Origin: Lasiosphaeria ovina
Lineage: Eukaryota; Ascomycota; Sordariomycetes; Sordariales; Lasiosphaeriaceae
NCBI GenBank assembly: GCA_033439765.1
Contig: JAULSN010000003.1
Location: 4,836,001 to 4,900,000, forward strand
Length of the DNA stretch: 64,000 nt
Reading direction: 5' to 3'
Every line of letters starts with the position of its first letter. The stretch's first letter is position 1. The translations under genes were made by a program, and so were the position numbers. The notes under the pieces are model-generated. The model had not been told where the DNA came from and ran no database searches. It worked only from the letters and a program-made list of their open reading frames with translations. Of this stretch, positions 1-9,913 are shown in pieces.

Positions 1-2
1 TC

Positions 3-1001
3 GCTGTTGCCGACTGGGCTATGCTGCTTCCAATGATGGTTCCGGAGGCCGGGTACATCTCGCTCGACCGCGCCATGTTGGCGGGAAAGAACAGTTGGCT
101 TGCCATACCTATTTGGGGATTGGCCATGACGTGCATCAAAATATCGATTGCTCTGACGCTGCTGCGTATCCAAGAAAAGGAGCGAGCCTGGCGCATCTTT
201 CTGTTTACCATTATTGCCGTGCTGGCCATCTACGGCATCGGCAATACCATCTTCGATCTTGGCATCGCGTGCCACCCTCTCGCAGCGGCCTGGGACATTA
301 CCATCCCCAATGGCACGTGCGTGTCGGTAAAGGTCATGCAAACCGTCTCCAACGTAGGCTCGGGCATCAACATTACCACCGACGTGCTGCTGTCGCTGGC
401 ACCGGCCACCTTTCTGCGCAAGCTGAACCGCCCCCTGCGCGAGCGCATCTTCGTCTGCGTGCTCATGGGCATGGGCCTCGTGGCCACCATATCGTCGGTC
501 CTCAAAACGGCTCTCATCCAGAGGTGGGGCGATCCGCTCACGACCGACGACTGGTGGGCCATGGGCGTCAGCATCTGCACCTACACGTCGCTCGAGCAGC
601 TGCTGGGCGTGCTCGCCGCATGCGTTCCCGCGCTCAAGAGCATCCTGCAACGCTGCCTGGGCCGCGTCGGCGTGTCGCTCACGGACTCGCGCTCCCGCGG
701 CCAGGGCTATTACATCAAGAATAACCGCTCGGCCGGTGGCATGAGCGGCGTCTCGGGCGCCGCCCACGGCACCGCCCACAGCCGCACCAAGAGCGGCGAC
801 GGCCTGCCCATGGGCAGCTCGTCCCGCTTCGGCCGCGGCACCAAGGACGACATGCTCGACGACGACGAGGAGTGCCTCGAGATGCCCGAGATCCACAGGA
901 GCCACTCCATCCCCAAGTCTTCGGGCACGAGCGGGTCCGGGTCGTTGAAGAACGACATCGAGGTCGAATACAGAGAGCAATTACCAGCGCATGCTGTTTG
1001 A
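3..1001 (+). CDS. Rhodopsin-domain integral membrane protein, 5'-truncated
   Basis: The reading frame is open from the window edge (the residues before the first Met read AVADWA), so the gene begins upstream. The visible 332 or so residues hold several hydrophobic segments (near PIWGLAMTCIKISIALTLL, FLFTIIAVLAIYGIG, VCVLMGMGLVATISSVL and GVLAACVPALKSIL). A Ser/Gly/charged cytoplasmic tail follows after about residue 215. The motif 'CIKISIALTLLRI' and the conserved Cys residues in the loops fit the fungal rhodopsin-domain (SAT4/PTH11-like) family of 7-TM proteins. The ligand and pathway cannot be read from sequence. The stop codon TGA is at 999-1001. It is family-level only; no CFEM domain is visible because the N-terminus is missing. 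Confidence 0.8.
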   Translation, partial: AVADWAMLLPMMVPEAGYISLDRAMLAGKNSWLAIPIWGLAMTCIKISIALTLLRIQEKERAWRIFLFTIIAVLAIYGIGNTIFDLGIACHPLAAAWDITIPNGTCVSVKVMQTVSNVGSGINITTDVLLSLAPATFLRKLNRPLRERIFVCVLMGMGLVATISSVLKTALIQRWGDPLTTDDWWAMGVSICTYTSLEQLLGVLAACVPALKSILQRCLGRVGVSLTDSRSRGQGYYIKNNRSAGGMSGVSGAAHGTAHSRTKSGDGLPMGSSSRFGRGTKDDMLDDDEECLEMPEIHRSHSIPKSSGTSGSGSLKNDIEVEYREQLPAHAV

Positions 1002-2455
1002 TTGGGGTTTTCTTTCTCTCTCTCTGTTTCTTCTCTCTTGGGCTTTTCCGTTCATCGGGCCGCCTAGCCCGGCAGTACTGGTTGTACTTGTACAGTAGCG
1101 TCTCTGGATTTAGTCTAGGACCTGGATCAAGCTGCAATACCTGTTATCTGTAAAACTAGTGATGTGACATGCTGCTATGGGCGGCTAGGCTGGTGATTTT
1201 ATGTGCAAACTGCAAAGTGATGTGTCTTTCCTATGGATGACCAATTTGCTGATTGGCAAGCAGTCACTTTAGACGCGCTTTTTGCAGCAAGTGCTGGGTT
1301 GCTATACCATTGTAAGACGCGTCACTGCTGTCGTAAATCATTAGCTTCCTCAACCTAGAGCTTAGCAGTTTGCTTGCACTGTGCTGTCTTCTTCCCCTGA
1401 CGCTGGAACACGTCCTGTGGATTTGGCTCACCTGTTGTCTTGCTTTCGGGGCTGGACTTTATAGAATGGTAAGTGGTGGTTGGTTACTTGTCTGCGATCA
1501 CCTTGCAGACTGTGTGGTTCCTCTCCCAGAATTTGACAAACTAGGTATGCGATGCTCGCTCCAGAGATAATGCCTCTCTGCACGGGCAGAGCGCGGCTGA
1601 AGGGTGTTGGGAAGTCTGCTCCAGTCATACGACTGGCTTATGCGGCGCTGCTTTAGGCCTTGGCGATGGTCTCGAGAGAGGTTATAGGTGGGTGAAAGGG
1701 CTTTGAGGGCGGTTCCGAGGCCGTAGAGGTGTTTGGCCTTGGCTGGAGATGTGAGGCTACAGTGTCTTCAGGGCCGATGGGAGTGGCTTGGAGTTCTTTG
1801 CAATGTGATTGGGGCTGTGGAGTGGCGATTGCCTGGGGGTTGTAGTAGAATCGAGCGAGGCGTCGCGTCCCATGTTCCTGACCCCGGAGATGCCCTCGAA
1901 AGAGATAGGAGCAGGGTCACTGCCTGTGTGGCTACGTGAGCTGTGCTGTACTGAATGTAGCGCTTGTATTGAAGTGGTGTCAGAGGAGTCTACGAATATC
2001 CATAAAGTTTGTTTCGTCGTTAACAGGTAGTAACCAGGGTACTTTGCCAGAGTTCACGGCACGGTAATCACCATAGTAGGACAGAACATGGCAGATCATC
2101 GTAATTTACTAGCTAGTAGGATAACGCAAGTGGGTAGTCATCTCCCTCAGTAAAATGAAACTAGCTCGACTCCTGATCATTCCCCGGATATTCCTGGAAA
2201 TGTAACGCAAGTTCTGGAAATGTAACCGCAAGTTCTCTAGGACAGTAATCGTAGAGTATTGAGAGAAGTGAAAAGACCATATGGACGCCCTCCGATGCAG
2301 TCTACCCCCAGATTATAGCGAGATCGAGTGTTCTAGCCGTAAAACCCAGCAGTGCAGCCAACCGACTCGCGAAGGGGTGCGAAAAGACTTCGTCATCAGC
2401 ATGGTCTGCCATCTCGACGTCGCTGTATGCGCTCTGGCTCGACGCGGAAGGCGAT
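1002..2455. other. Intergenic, no gene seen
   Basis: Holds the 3' flank of the membrane-protein gene and the 3' flank of the convergent gene on the minus strand. Open frames here are short and show no domain or codon pattern. A 20-21 bp tandem duplication lies at 2194-2234. Confidence 0.5.
2194..2234. repeat. Two-copy 20/21-bp tandem duplication
   Basis: The unit ctggaaatgtaac(c)gcaagtt occurs twice head to tail (2194-2213 and 2214-2234); the second copy has one extra C. It is noncoding and its function is unknown. Confidence 0.8.
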
Positions 2456-3913
2456 TTAGCGGATACTCTCGACGTCCATGGTTGTCGAGCGGTCGCCGTC
2501 GAGCTCGGCGTCAGCGAGCACGGGATTCTTGTCATTGCGGACATGGACGCTGCCGTTATCGTTGGCCTTGCCGTAGTAGTTGTCATCTTGGTTGGGCTGT
2601 CCGCGCGGCTTGGGAGTGACGCTGTCGTTTTCGCTGACCCAGGTGTATTTGATACCATAGGGGCTGGGCTTTGCGCGCGTGACACTGACGCTGTCGCTGT
2701 CGCTGTTGTTGACCCAGGTGTGATGGCCGTCATTGAACTTGAGAGCTCCACCCAGCATGAGGTCTTCGCGGCCGTCGCGGTAGTGGCAGAGCCACAGATA
2801 CTCTTGCAGATCAGGGTCATCTTCAGGGAGATCGCCGAGCGAGAGGTCGTGGAGGACATCACGCCTGTTGCAGAGCTCGAGGTAGCGCCGCTCAATCTCC
2901 GCATCGGTGCTGCGGGCGTCGTTCTCCTTGCTGAATGCGAAGAAGTCGTGATTCCCGGCTGCGTGATTCGGCCCGTAATGCACCTCGCTAGGACGAGGAG
3001 CCTCCCGCTTGTGCCTAGGCTGCTCCAGATCTTCTCGGCGTTGGCGTTTAATCTCTCTTTCCGTTGGCCAGACTCTATAGTGGGCTCTCATAACGCTAAG
3101 GGGGGTGGCGTCGTTCTCTTTCTGAGCCTTCTCTTTCTGGGTCCTCTCTTTCTGAGTCCTCTCTTTCTGAGCCTTGAGCGCGTCCTGGTCACGTGCCAGC
3201 TTGGACTTCTTGTCCATGTTCTCAAGCTTGCGCAGGTTCTCCTCCGAGAGCTCGATGTGAGAGTTGACGGGGACACCCATCTCCCTCCAGAATCGTAGGT
3301 TCCGGGCGCGCATCCTGTGTGGCTCTTTTGCGCTCTCGTCGTTATCGATCTCAGTTTCGGCTTTCCTCTTCTGCAGTGCGGCTTTGGCGGGTAGATGTTG
3401 GGAGCCAGTTTGGTTGGGCTCCACGGTGAAGTTGACTGGCATCGACAAACGCATGTTGGCTGCCTCCAGCTCGCCTCTGCCTCTCACAGCAATGCCTGGT
3501 TCCTGATGATTTACGGCTCCTTGACTCCAAGATGGTGCGTTGCCGTTGAACCGGGGGCCCGTCGCATTGTGTGGCGAATAACGAGGGTTGTGCGAGGAGA
3601 GGGATGGAAAGGGACGCAGATGGCTGTAGTACCCGGATGTGTGTGCGGTGGGCATACGTCCCTGGAAGGATGATGCCCCGTAGCCAGGAGCCATGTGACC
3701 GCCGGCAGAAACGCCTCCAAGACCAAGAGTGCCCTTGTGGAGTAGGTGAATGTTTGTCTCGACATTGAGAAGCCGGTGATTCAGATTAGCGATGGCGTCC
3801 TGCAAGTCGTCGTCTCGGGCTGCCTCAATCTTGTCAAGCCGGGCGTTTAACCCCTTTATGGTGGCCTGCATATCCATATTGGTAGTGTTTGGTGTAGCCT
3901 GATTATTTGGCAT
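2456..3913 (-). CDS. Hypothetical disordered/charged protein with QKERT repeats
   Basis: A 485-residue single-exon frame. The open frame extends upstream to 4063 but only from a GTG, so the first ATG at 3913 (MPNNQATPNT) is taken as the start. Early residues (about 15-50) form a short heptad-like coil (IKGLNARLDKIEAARDDDL). Residues 60-190 are rich in Gly/Ser/Tyr/Pro. A charged middle region contains AQKERTQKERTQKEKAQKEN, coded by roughly 18-bp imperfect repeats (about 3120-3180). The C-terminal third has a more ordered acidic stretch (RRYLELCNRRDVLHDLSLGD...YLWLCHYRDGREDL), then a Ser/Asp-rich tail. No known domain is recognised. A lineage-specific protein is likely. Confidence 0.6.
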   Translation of the reverse strand: MPNNQATPNTTNMDMQATIKGLNARLDKIEAARDDDLQDAIANLNHRLLNVETNIHLLHKGTLGLGGVSAGGHMAPGYGASSFQGRMPTAHTSGYYSHLRPFPSLSSHNPRYSPHNATGPRFNGNAPSWSQGAVNHQEPGIAVRGRGELEAANMRLSMPVNFTVEPNQTGSQHLPAKAALQKRKAETEIDNDESAKEPHRMRARNLRFWREMGVPVNSHIELSEENLRKLENMDKKSKLARDQDALKAQKERTQKERTQKEKAQKENDATPLSVMRAHYRVWPTEREIKRQRREDLEQPRHKREAPRPSEVHYGPNHAAGNHDFFAFSKENDARSTDAEIERRYLELCNRRDVLHDLSLGDLPEDDPDLQEYLWLCHYRDGREDLMLGGALKFNDGHHTWVNNSDSDSVSVTRAKPSPYGIKYTWVSENDSVTPKPRGQPNQDDNYYGKANDNGSVHVRNDKNPVLADAELDGDRSTTMDVESIR

Positions 3914-4767
3914 GTGTGCAAAAGAAGAGGCACGGCGCGAAACTGAGAGAGCCGTGGAGGAAGATGCAGAAAGAAGTGCGTAGAAGGCAGGCAGAAACCA
4001 GGCGGAAAGAAGGCGGGGTTGCTTTTTTGCAGCAGGTCGGAAATTACTAAGGTTTGTGAGCACCTAATCTAGAAGATGAAGTTCAGACCGAAAACAGTGC
4101 GGCGGGGGGAGGACGAGGCCCAATGTAAGCCCCGCTAAGCCGAAGGTATGTACGTGGACGATAACCTTGGGCATTAGCAGTTTCACAGATGCCACCTGGT
4201 TACAGAACAGAGGGGTTGGAGAAAACCTGGAAGGCAAGATTCAATCGCTTGAATCAATTACCGCCTGTCGTTAGACGTTAGGGTTAGTAGGAGCCGAGGT
4301 TATGGATGTGACCAAAGCTAGGGGCCCCAATGCTAATGAAACTATGATGTCATTGTTTCCCATAAGTATTCTGGCAGACCAGTGGCTTCCGTAAGTTAGA
4401 TTTGTGGGGAATGTAAAATGGGCTATATAGTTGCCTAAAGATCTCGTTCGTCATGTATCCTCTACCATACAGACCTCCCAAATGGAACCTCGCCTACCCC
4501 TAGACTCCTAAATCAAATTATCGCCTGGCGGATCTTGACTCTTTCTCTCCTTATTTGAATTGTCCATAGGCTCCCTAAACTTTATACGCGTTTATTAAGC
4601 TCTGACTCTGAGTCAGGAGGGCGGGCTTGCGCTCTTCTAACGTTTGGACAATCACGAGTTCCAACCCTTTTTTGAACGGCGTTGGCATATGGCAAGGGCG
4701 TAGACGCAAACCTTATTCCAATTCGCCCATTTTGCACGCACTTCGGACCTAACTAAGCATATACCCG
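3914..4767. other. Intergenic, no gene seen
   Basis: No convincing coding frame. The first 150 bp is the 5' flank of the minus-strand gene ending at 2456. Confidence 0.45.
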
Positions 4768-4826
4768 CTGTGCGGAAGCTTCGCACCATAGACGGATTCC
4801 CTCCTGAGAGCGAAGCTTCCGCACAG
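4768..4826. repeat. 17-bp perfect inverted repeat with 25-bp loop
   Basis: The arm ctgtgcggaagcttcgc (4768-4784) is the exact reverse complement of gcgaagcttccgcacag (4810-4826). Each arm also contains the near-palindrome gaagcttc, so several hairpins can form. No flanking target duplication is visible. Confidence 0.85.
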
Positions 4827-4828
4827 GG

Positions 4829-5008
4829 TCTAGACTGAGCACCCCTACGGCGGCGACCAAGAAAAAGAAGGCGCCTCCATCAAGGTCCAAAAAGAAAACC
4901 CATGAGGAGCTCAAAGAAGCGCGCATGGAGAAGCTCGCTAAGTACTGCCTCGAGCTGCTCGACGAGCTTGGATCTGGGGACGATCTGATCAACAACAATT
5001 CTCCGTGA
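4829..5008 (+). pseudogene. Coding-like fragment, Lys-rich C-terminus of an unknown protein
   Basis: The plus frame read from 4829 gives STPTAATKKKKAPPSRSKKK followed by a strongly helical stretch (THEELKEARMEKLAKYCLEL, then LDELGSGDDLINNNSP) and a TGA at 5006-5008. Composition and amphipathic pattern look protein-coding, unlike the flanks. No ATG precedes it in frame nearby and the inverted repeat lies immediately upstream. It may be a last exon or a leftover of a lost gene. The family is not recognised. Confidence 0.3.
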
Positions 5009-5990
5009 GTCATACCAGAGAACAACGACCGCCATGCACGCCGAAAGAATGACGGGCTCTATATACCCAGGACTGAGGACGGCGAAATGACATGCAACCC
5101 GGACCGCCAGTTCCACGAGCGCGTGCGTTCGAGCAAATGTTGGCATGGGCCATAAATTGGCCGAGACCGGGTAGAAGGGGTTGGCCCTTGGGAACCATGA
5201 AGGAGATAGTGCTCGGACGCCATGTTTGCTGCTTTCCACTCTTCGCCTCCGTTTCTAGCCGATTATTACTGCCGATATTCCTTTCATTGCCTGTCTGCGT
5301 CTTGAGTTTTATAGCCGGTGTATTCTCAATTCCACTCCCCGTCTCCTTCATCCCTTGGCATATGTCCTGGATGGACAGGAACGCATAGTTAGCGCTGCAT
5401 CCGGGAGAAGGAGAACCAGGCCAAATATCTAACCACACTGGAAAAAGGTCCAGCTCGACGAGCAACACGTGGCCATCGATGCGTTCAGATTCTTGTACAG
5501 TGACTACTACTTTGCTCGTGCCCCTTAATTCTAGGTTCCTACCCGCTAGCACCCCCCAGCCATTTATCTTAGGACCCTTAATTTAAGATTTTGTTCTGAG
5601 GAGGAAAATGACGGTTAGCGTCCTCCTCCCTCTTCCTGTAACGGCCAGTTGCAAAGTCTTCTTAGTTCTCACGGCCACTAGCCTGAACGTGGTGTGGGCG
5701 TGGGTATCACCCAGTTCACGGTGGTTTGCTCGTATTACAACGTCAACTCCTCACAGCAAGCGGCTACTAGACCACACGAACCTAGGCGCTAGATTCCAGA
5801 TCCCAGATGAGCACGGTACATCGGCGGTTGGAACTTACCCTACCCCTGTGGGTAACTCTCCACCAACCTAGAAGCAAACCACACATGACGTTTCAGTGCG
5901 CAGATAGAACAAACGTAGTTCTGTGGCAGCGTTCTCACGGGGCGTCACAGTCTGGAACAACACAGGCACAAACACGAACTAAATCAAGAC
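5009..5990. other. Intergenic, no gene seen
   Basis: Open frames on both strands are of random composition. The right end is the 3' flank of the minus-strand gene that stops at 5991. Confidence 0.45.
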
Positions 5991-6858
5991 TTACTGGGGG
6001 ACGTGCGTCTGGCAGCCCGAGGCCTCGACGCCGCGCTCGCGGCCGGGGAGGTAGAAGAAGCCGCAGCGCGCGCACTCGAGCAGGCCGCATCGGCGGAACG
6101 CGCTCGCTAGCCTCGCGTCCACGCCTTCCGCCGCCGGTTCTAGGCTCTCGCGCACGTCGAGCTCGACGACCACGCTACTCTCGCCTTCCTCGTCGCACCT
6201 CTCCACCGCCCCCCATGGCCCGGGTGCGAGGCGCGGCGAAGGCAGTGACACGGTCAGCACGGGCGGCGGCGCGCTACAACCTGCAGCTCCAGGAGGAAAC
6301 CCGTTGACTGGTCCGTAGCCGGACCTGGCTAGGGTTTTGGCGGCGTGCGGAGGGAGTAGCCTGCGGCGCGCCGTGGTCTAGTTAGCGGGACTTTTATGCA
6401 CTGAGAGGCCGTCTCGCGGCTTGTGGGGGTGTCTAGACGCATCTCGGGGGATTTTGGAGGGGTTTCACGTACGAAAGCCGGCAGGCCGTGGCCACGTCGA
6501 GCTCGTCGTCTCTGTTCGCCGCGCGCGTTCCTCGCGGCGTCAGGCTCCCCCCACTTGTCCACTTCCTGTCCCGCCTCTCTTTTGTTATCCTGCGCCTTGC
6601 CTTGTTTTCCTTCCTGCTGCCTTCCTTCTGCAAGTTTTTCTTTTTCTGCGTCTCGCCGCGCGCCGGGCTCCAGAAGAGCCGGCGTTTTATCCACGACCAG
6701 ATGCGCGAGCGCGGGGGCGTGCTGCAGGGCGGGTCGTCATCGTGGTGCTGGGAGGTGGTCGAGGCGCGGTCAGACTCTTGCTGGCTGCGGTACTCTTGGG
6801 ACGCTCTTCGGCTGACCTGTGGGTGCGGCTCTCTGGGAGGAGGGGGAAATGTAGCCAT
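5991..6858 (-). CDS. Two-exon gene of unknown function, basic N-half and Cys-containing C-half
   Basis: Model: complement(join(5991..6360,6473..6858)), 251 residues. Exon 1 starts at the ATG at 6858 (MATFPPPPREPHP) and ends in phase 2 before donor GTACGT. The intron is 112 nt, with a GCTAAC branch site about 17 nt before acceptor CGCAG. Exon 2 is in frame to TAA at 5991. The frame stays open across the junction and codon composition is GC-rich throughout, which supports the splice. The N-half is Pro/Ser/Gln-rich, then very basic (KKKNLQKEGSRKENKARRR). The C-half has an acidic patch (ESSVVVELDVRES) followed by a compact region with five Cys, including LLECARCGFFYLPGRERG. No domain was recognised. 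Neither half alone would be called a convincing gene. Confidence 0.6.
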
Positions 6859-7902
6859 CCTGTTGGATGAGTAGTTAGCGGCTTGTTGAATAATGATAAA
6901 TTATTTGACACAGAAACTTTGAGCGTGGCTAAAGTGCTTGAGAGTGGGATCTTCGAGCGGTTACCAGGATGCAAATAGGTAAACAAAGCCCGAAGCACGA
7001 TTTTATCCACTTCAAGGTGCTAGTCATGCAAGGTGAGTGGGAAAGGCGAGATTCATTACCTGCCATTGCCGGATGGTTCTCGGCACGGTGCCATGGTCGA
7101 AGAATTATCTGAAGATGCGCTGAGATGGAACGCAGGGTAGTTTCTGTGCAGGGGCTGGGCTGGGCAGAATGAAAAGTGGGCTGTTTTTCACAAACTTGGG
7201 CGGAGGGGAACTGGCGAGGTCTGGGGATGAAAACCAAACGGCGAAAAGCAATGGATTTAGTAAGATTCGCACTTGGACTTTTCGCATGATAGTACAATGG
7301 TTGGCATCGGCAGCTCAGTTAGTGAGTAACTCATTATTACTATTGTTTTCTGTTCATCTTGTGCGACCATTTGTCCGGCCCCGAAGAACTACAGTCATGA
7401 GCCGCGTTTCACTCTTCATATGGTGACACGGCACACAAATAGCATATTTCACAGAAATTCCAGTTCAGCGACTCACGCTTCGAGGTTCGAGTTCCCTCGT
7501 AACTCGCCCTGCTGTGTAACTCGCCGTGCTGTTACTCGCCTTGCTGTTTCCGTCTACCTACTGCATGTTATCGAGTCCCGGTATGGTTGTAATGGTGATT
7601 TGATTGCCAAGTAAGGTCACTCAAAGAAAGTACTAGCAGGTAGTCCCCGAGAATGACAATGATAATGACAATGGTAATGACAACGACGCATCGACGAGGC
7701 TGGGCCTTATTTCCTAGATAGTCAAAAATCTACGATAAACAAACCCACAATACTGCTGTGTTTGCCCGCCTCGTAAACCAAAGAACCAGGCTTCCAGCTC
7801 GAGTGAGTCACGTTTCCCAAAACCGAAGCTCCTGAGCCTCGCTGCTTCCATTGTTTGGGTGGGTCCGCTTGAGCTGGCTGGAGGGGGTCCTTCTGGGCAG
7901 AA
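6859..7902. other. Intergenic, upstream of the gene at 5991-6858 and of U6
   Basis: Contains the promoter side of the minus-strand gene and a hexanucleotide microsatellite (7652-7687). No coding frame is supported. Confidence 0.45.
7652..7687. repeat. Imperfect hexanucleotide microsatellite (AATGAC)6
   Basis: Six successive units: aatgac, aatgat, aatgac, aatggt, aatgac, aacgac. Confidence 0.8.
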
Positions 7903-7957
7903 GACCCACAGGCCAAAATTTGCAGTGGTGCACGGACCATACTGAATATCTATAAAA
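7903..7957 (+). promoter_or_regulatory. U6 snRNA promoter: PSE-like block plus TATA box
   Basis: Sub-elements are gacccaca (7903-7910), aaaatttgcag (7915-7925), gtgcacggacca (7928-7939) and TATAAAA (7951-7957). The same blocks, in the same order and with the same 11-bp gap between gtgcacggacca and TATA, precede the U1 gene at 16341-16393. TATA lies about 47 bp before the U6 5' end. That the shared block is a proximal sequence element is an inference from its conservation between two snRNA genes. Confidence 0.75.
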
Positions 7958-8004
7958 GAAACTGTTTCCCCCCGGGACTCCTCTTCTTTTTTCTTTTCTC
8001 TTCA

Positions 8005-8106
8005 GCCTTCGGGCATTTGGTCACATTAAAACAATACAGAGAAGATTAGCATGGCCCCTGCACTAAGGATGACACGCTATCAAAGAGAGCAATTGTACTT
8101 TTTTTT
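8005..8106 (+). ncRNA. U6: U6 spliceosomal snRNA
   Basis: The core ACAGAGA box and following atgg block (acagagaagattagcatgg, 8034-8052) and the segment gcccctgcactaaggatgac match the invariant U6 sequence that pairs with the 5' splice site and with U4/U2. The 5' end forms a short GCC-UUCG-GGC hairpin (8005-8014). The RNA ends in a T8 run (8099-8106), a Pol III terminator. The size of about 100 nt is normal. U6 is the catalytic RNA of the spliceosome in the nucleus. The exact 5' nucleotide is inferred from the hairpin. Confidence 0.95.
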
Positions 8107-8150
8107 CACTGTAATCGTGGCTTCCGAGTCATGGTATGGAGAAGAAAGCA
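8101..8150 (+). promoter_or_regulatory. Downstream block shared with the U1 gene
   Basis: The 50 bp from the T-run onward (tcactgtaatcg...tggagaagaaagca) aligns almost without gaps to 16595-16645 after U1 (tcactgtgatcg...tggagaagaagagca). Similarity stops abruptly beyond it. It could be a 3'-end or termination element, or the edge of a duplicated cassette. Confidence 0.6.
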
Positions 8151-9913
8151 ATAAGCATCATTCATTTGGTCGGTCATGGAGTGAGAAAATCATGTCGATA
8201 TGCCCTCGTGTGGTACTCGACGTTCCTGCTCGCTTGTTTGGAGGGCGTGTGGTCTGCCTCTGCCATCGCGTCTTCCCTTTCCTCTTGCGATTCCTTGGTA
8301 ACCGTCCAGCGTGGCCGCTGACGAAAGAAGCCAGGCGCCTTCAGTCCGCCGACGCGCTTTTCCTGCCAGAGGAAGCACCCGAAATGGAAAGGACAGCAAC
8401 AGCGTACATTCAGCTGCCCCTGGTGCGTATGCCTTCGCACCACGGCTTCACCTACCTGTGGTTACTTGTTGTTCGGCAAGTTGTGATTCTCCCCGTCATT
8501 TAGCACAGCTAGCTGCATTCCTGAGATTTCTCCAGCGCCCTGTTTTTCGTGGCTGGCCATCCAAATCATGCGCCCTTGCCGTGGCCCGTGTTCGATTTGC
8601 CATACGAGATTTCTCTACCTGCCACACCGACCACTCCTTTTCTGGACTCGCCGTTGACACAGCCACAATCAGGGCGCATGAGAGAGAATCTCTCGGTCAT
8701 CGCCTTTTCAAACTTGCTCGGTAGCCTTGAGGTGGCTTCGTGCCCAGCGTCGGCGACGATGTTCCGCGATGTTGGTCCATCATCACAGGTTTCTTTCTGC
8801 TGATCCAACTCCCCGCTATCTAACCTGCGGCAAACAGCGTCCAGCGATGGCTTTATGGCTTGTCTTCACTCTCCGTTTCCTGTCACAGCGCTGTTTACTC
8901 ACTCCAGTTCATCGAGCTAACGCCGACCTGATCTTTAGAGATAGAACGAGGCGATGCCATTGTGGCCAATTCCAACACCACAGCTACACGTCGGCTACCA
9001 TCCGAATCCAGCGAGTCGACGGTGACCTGACATATCCCTGCTTTTCGTAGTCCAACACGACGATTTCTGAAAGCGCCCACGCCCAACTCTTCCCCCGCCC
9101 GATAGCCAGCCTCACCCTGTTTGTCTCTGACAGAGGAAAAACAACACAAATTGAAATTTGGACCAGAGCCACATCACGAGACATTTCACACTGGGGTCCT
9201 TCACTTGACCTTACGTGATGGAATCACTGCTTGTGCTTGCCAAGAACAACAAAGCACCTCGGCGGTGAAACCGATTTCAAAATGTCATTGGAATAACACG
9301 AGTAGGCCTGTTGGAATCACCAGGGTACCGGTACTGGAATCAATAAGACGTTACTGTACGCCGAGAAGCTGGTGGTTCAAGTGATGGATTGTAGATGTGT
9401 GTAGGAGGAGAGGTTCGGTGGCCGAAGGCCAATCTATATAGCTGGGGTCCTTGAGTGCGCCTCCACCGCCACCCCTGTGACTGACTAGCGTGTCATTCCA
9501 ACAAGGCCTTTGGACGCCTTGGATACCTTGGCCACTTGGATTGCGAGCTTGGCTGTTGAACACTCGCTGTCTTCGACTTTGGATGTTTACAAAACTGGGA
9601 TAGCCGAGACGGCCTCGATTTCGGATATACAATATTATGGAGGGACAGAAGGTTGGAAACCCCTCTCATCGTATAGGCACGAGGGATTCGTAGTTGGAGG
9701 ATGAACAGCCAAACTCCACCAACTGTCTTCAGGATCAAAGAGAAATAGAGACGCTCAAAAAGAAATTAGATTTTATGCTAAGGATAAGCCACGCCTTCTA
9801 CGTCTAACCGCCCTATTCTACCGCCTGTCTAATCTCCGAAACCAGCCGCATTCTGTACCGTCTAGTGCTCTATTCTATCGTCCAACTGGTGCTGCAAGAA
9901 CCGCCGTAATACA
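8151..9913. other. Intergenic, no gene seen
   Basis: About 1.75 kb. Open frames up to 150 aa have no domain, no Met context and random composition. No tRNA or other RNA was recognised. Confidence 0.45.

Noticed and set aside
2456..4063. Longer N-terminus of the QKERT protein starting at 4063
   Set aside because: The codon at 4063 is GTG; the first ATG in frame is at 3913.
7480..7530. ggttcgagttccc resembling a tRNA B box
   Set aside because: No A box or cloverleaf could be drawn around it.
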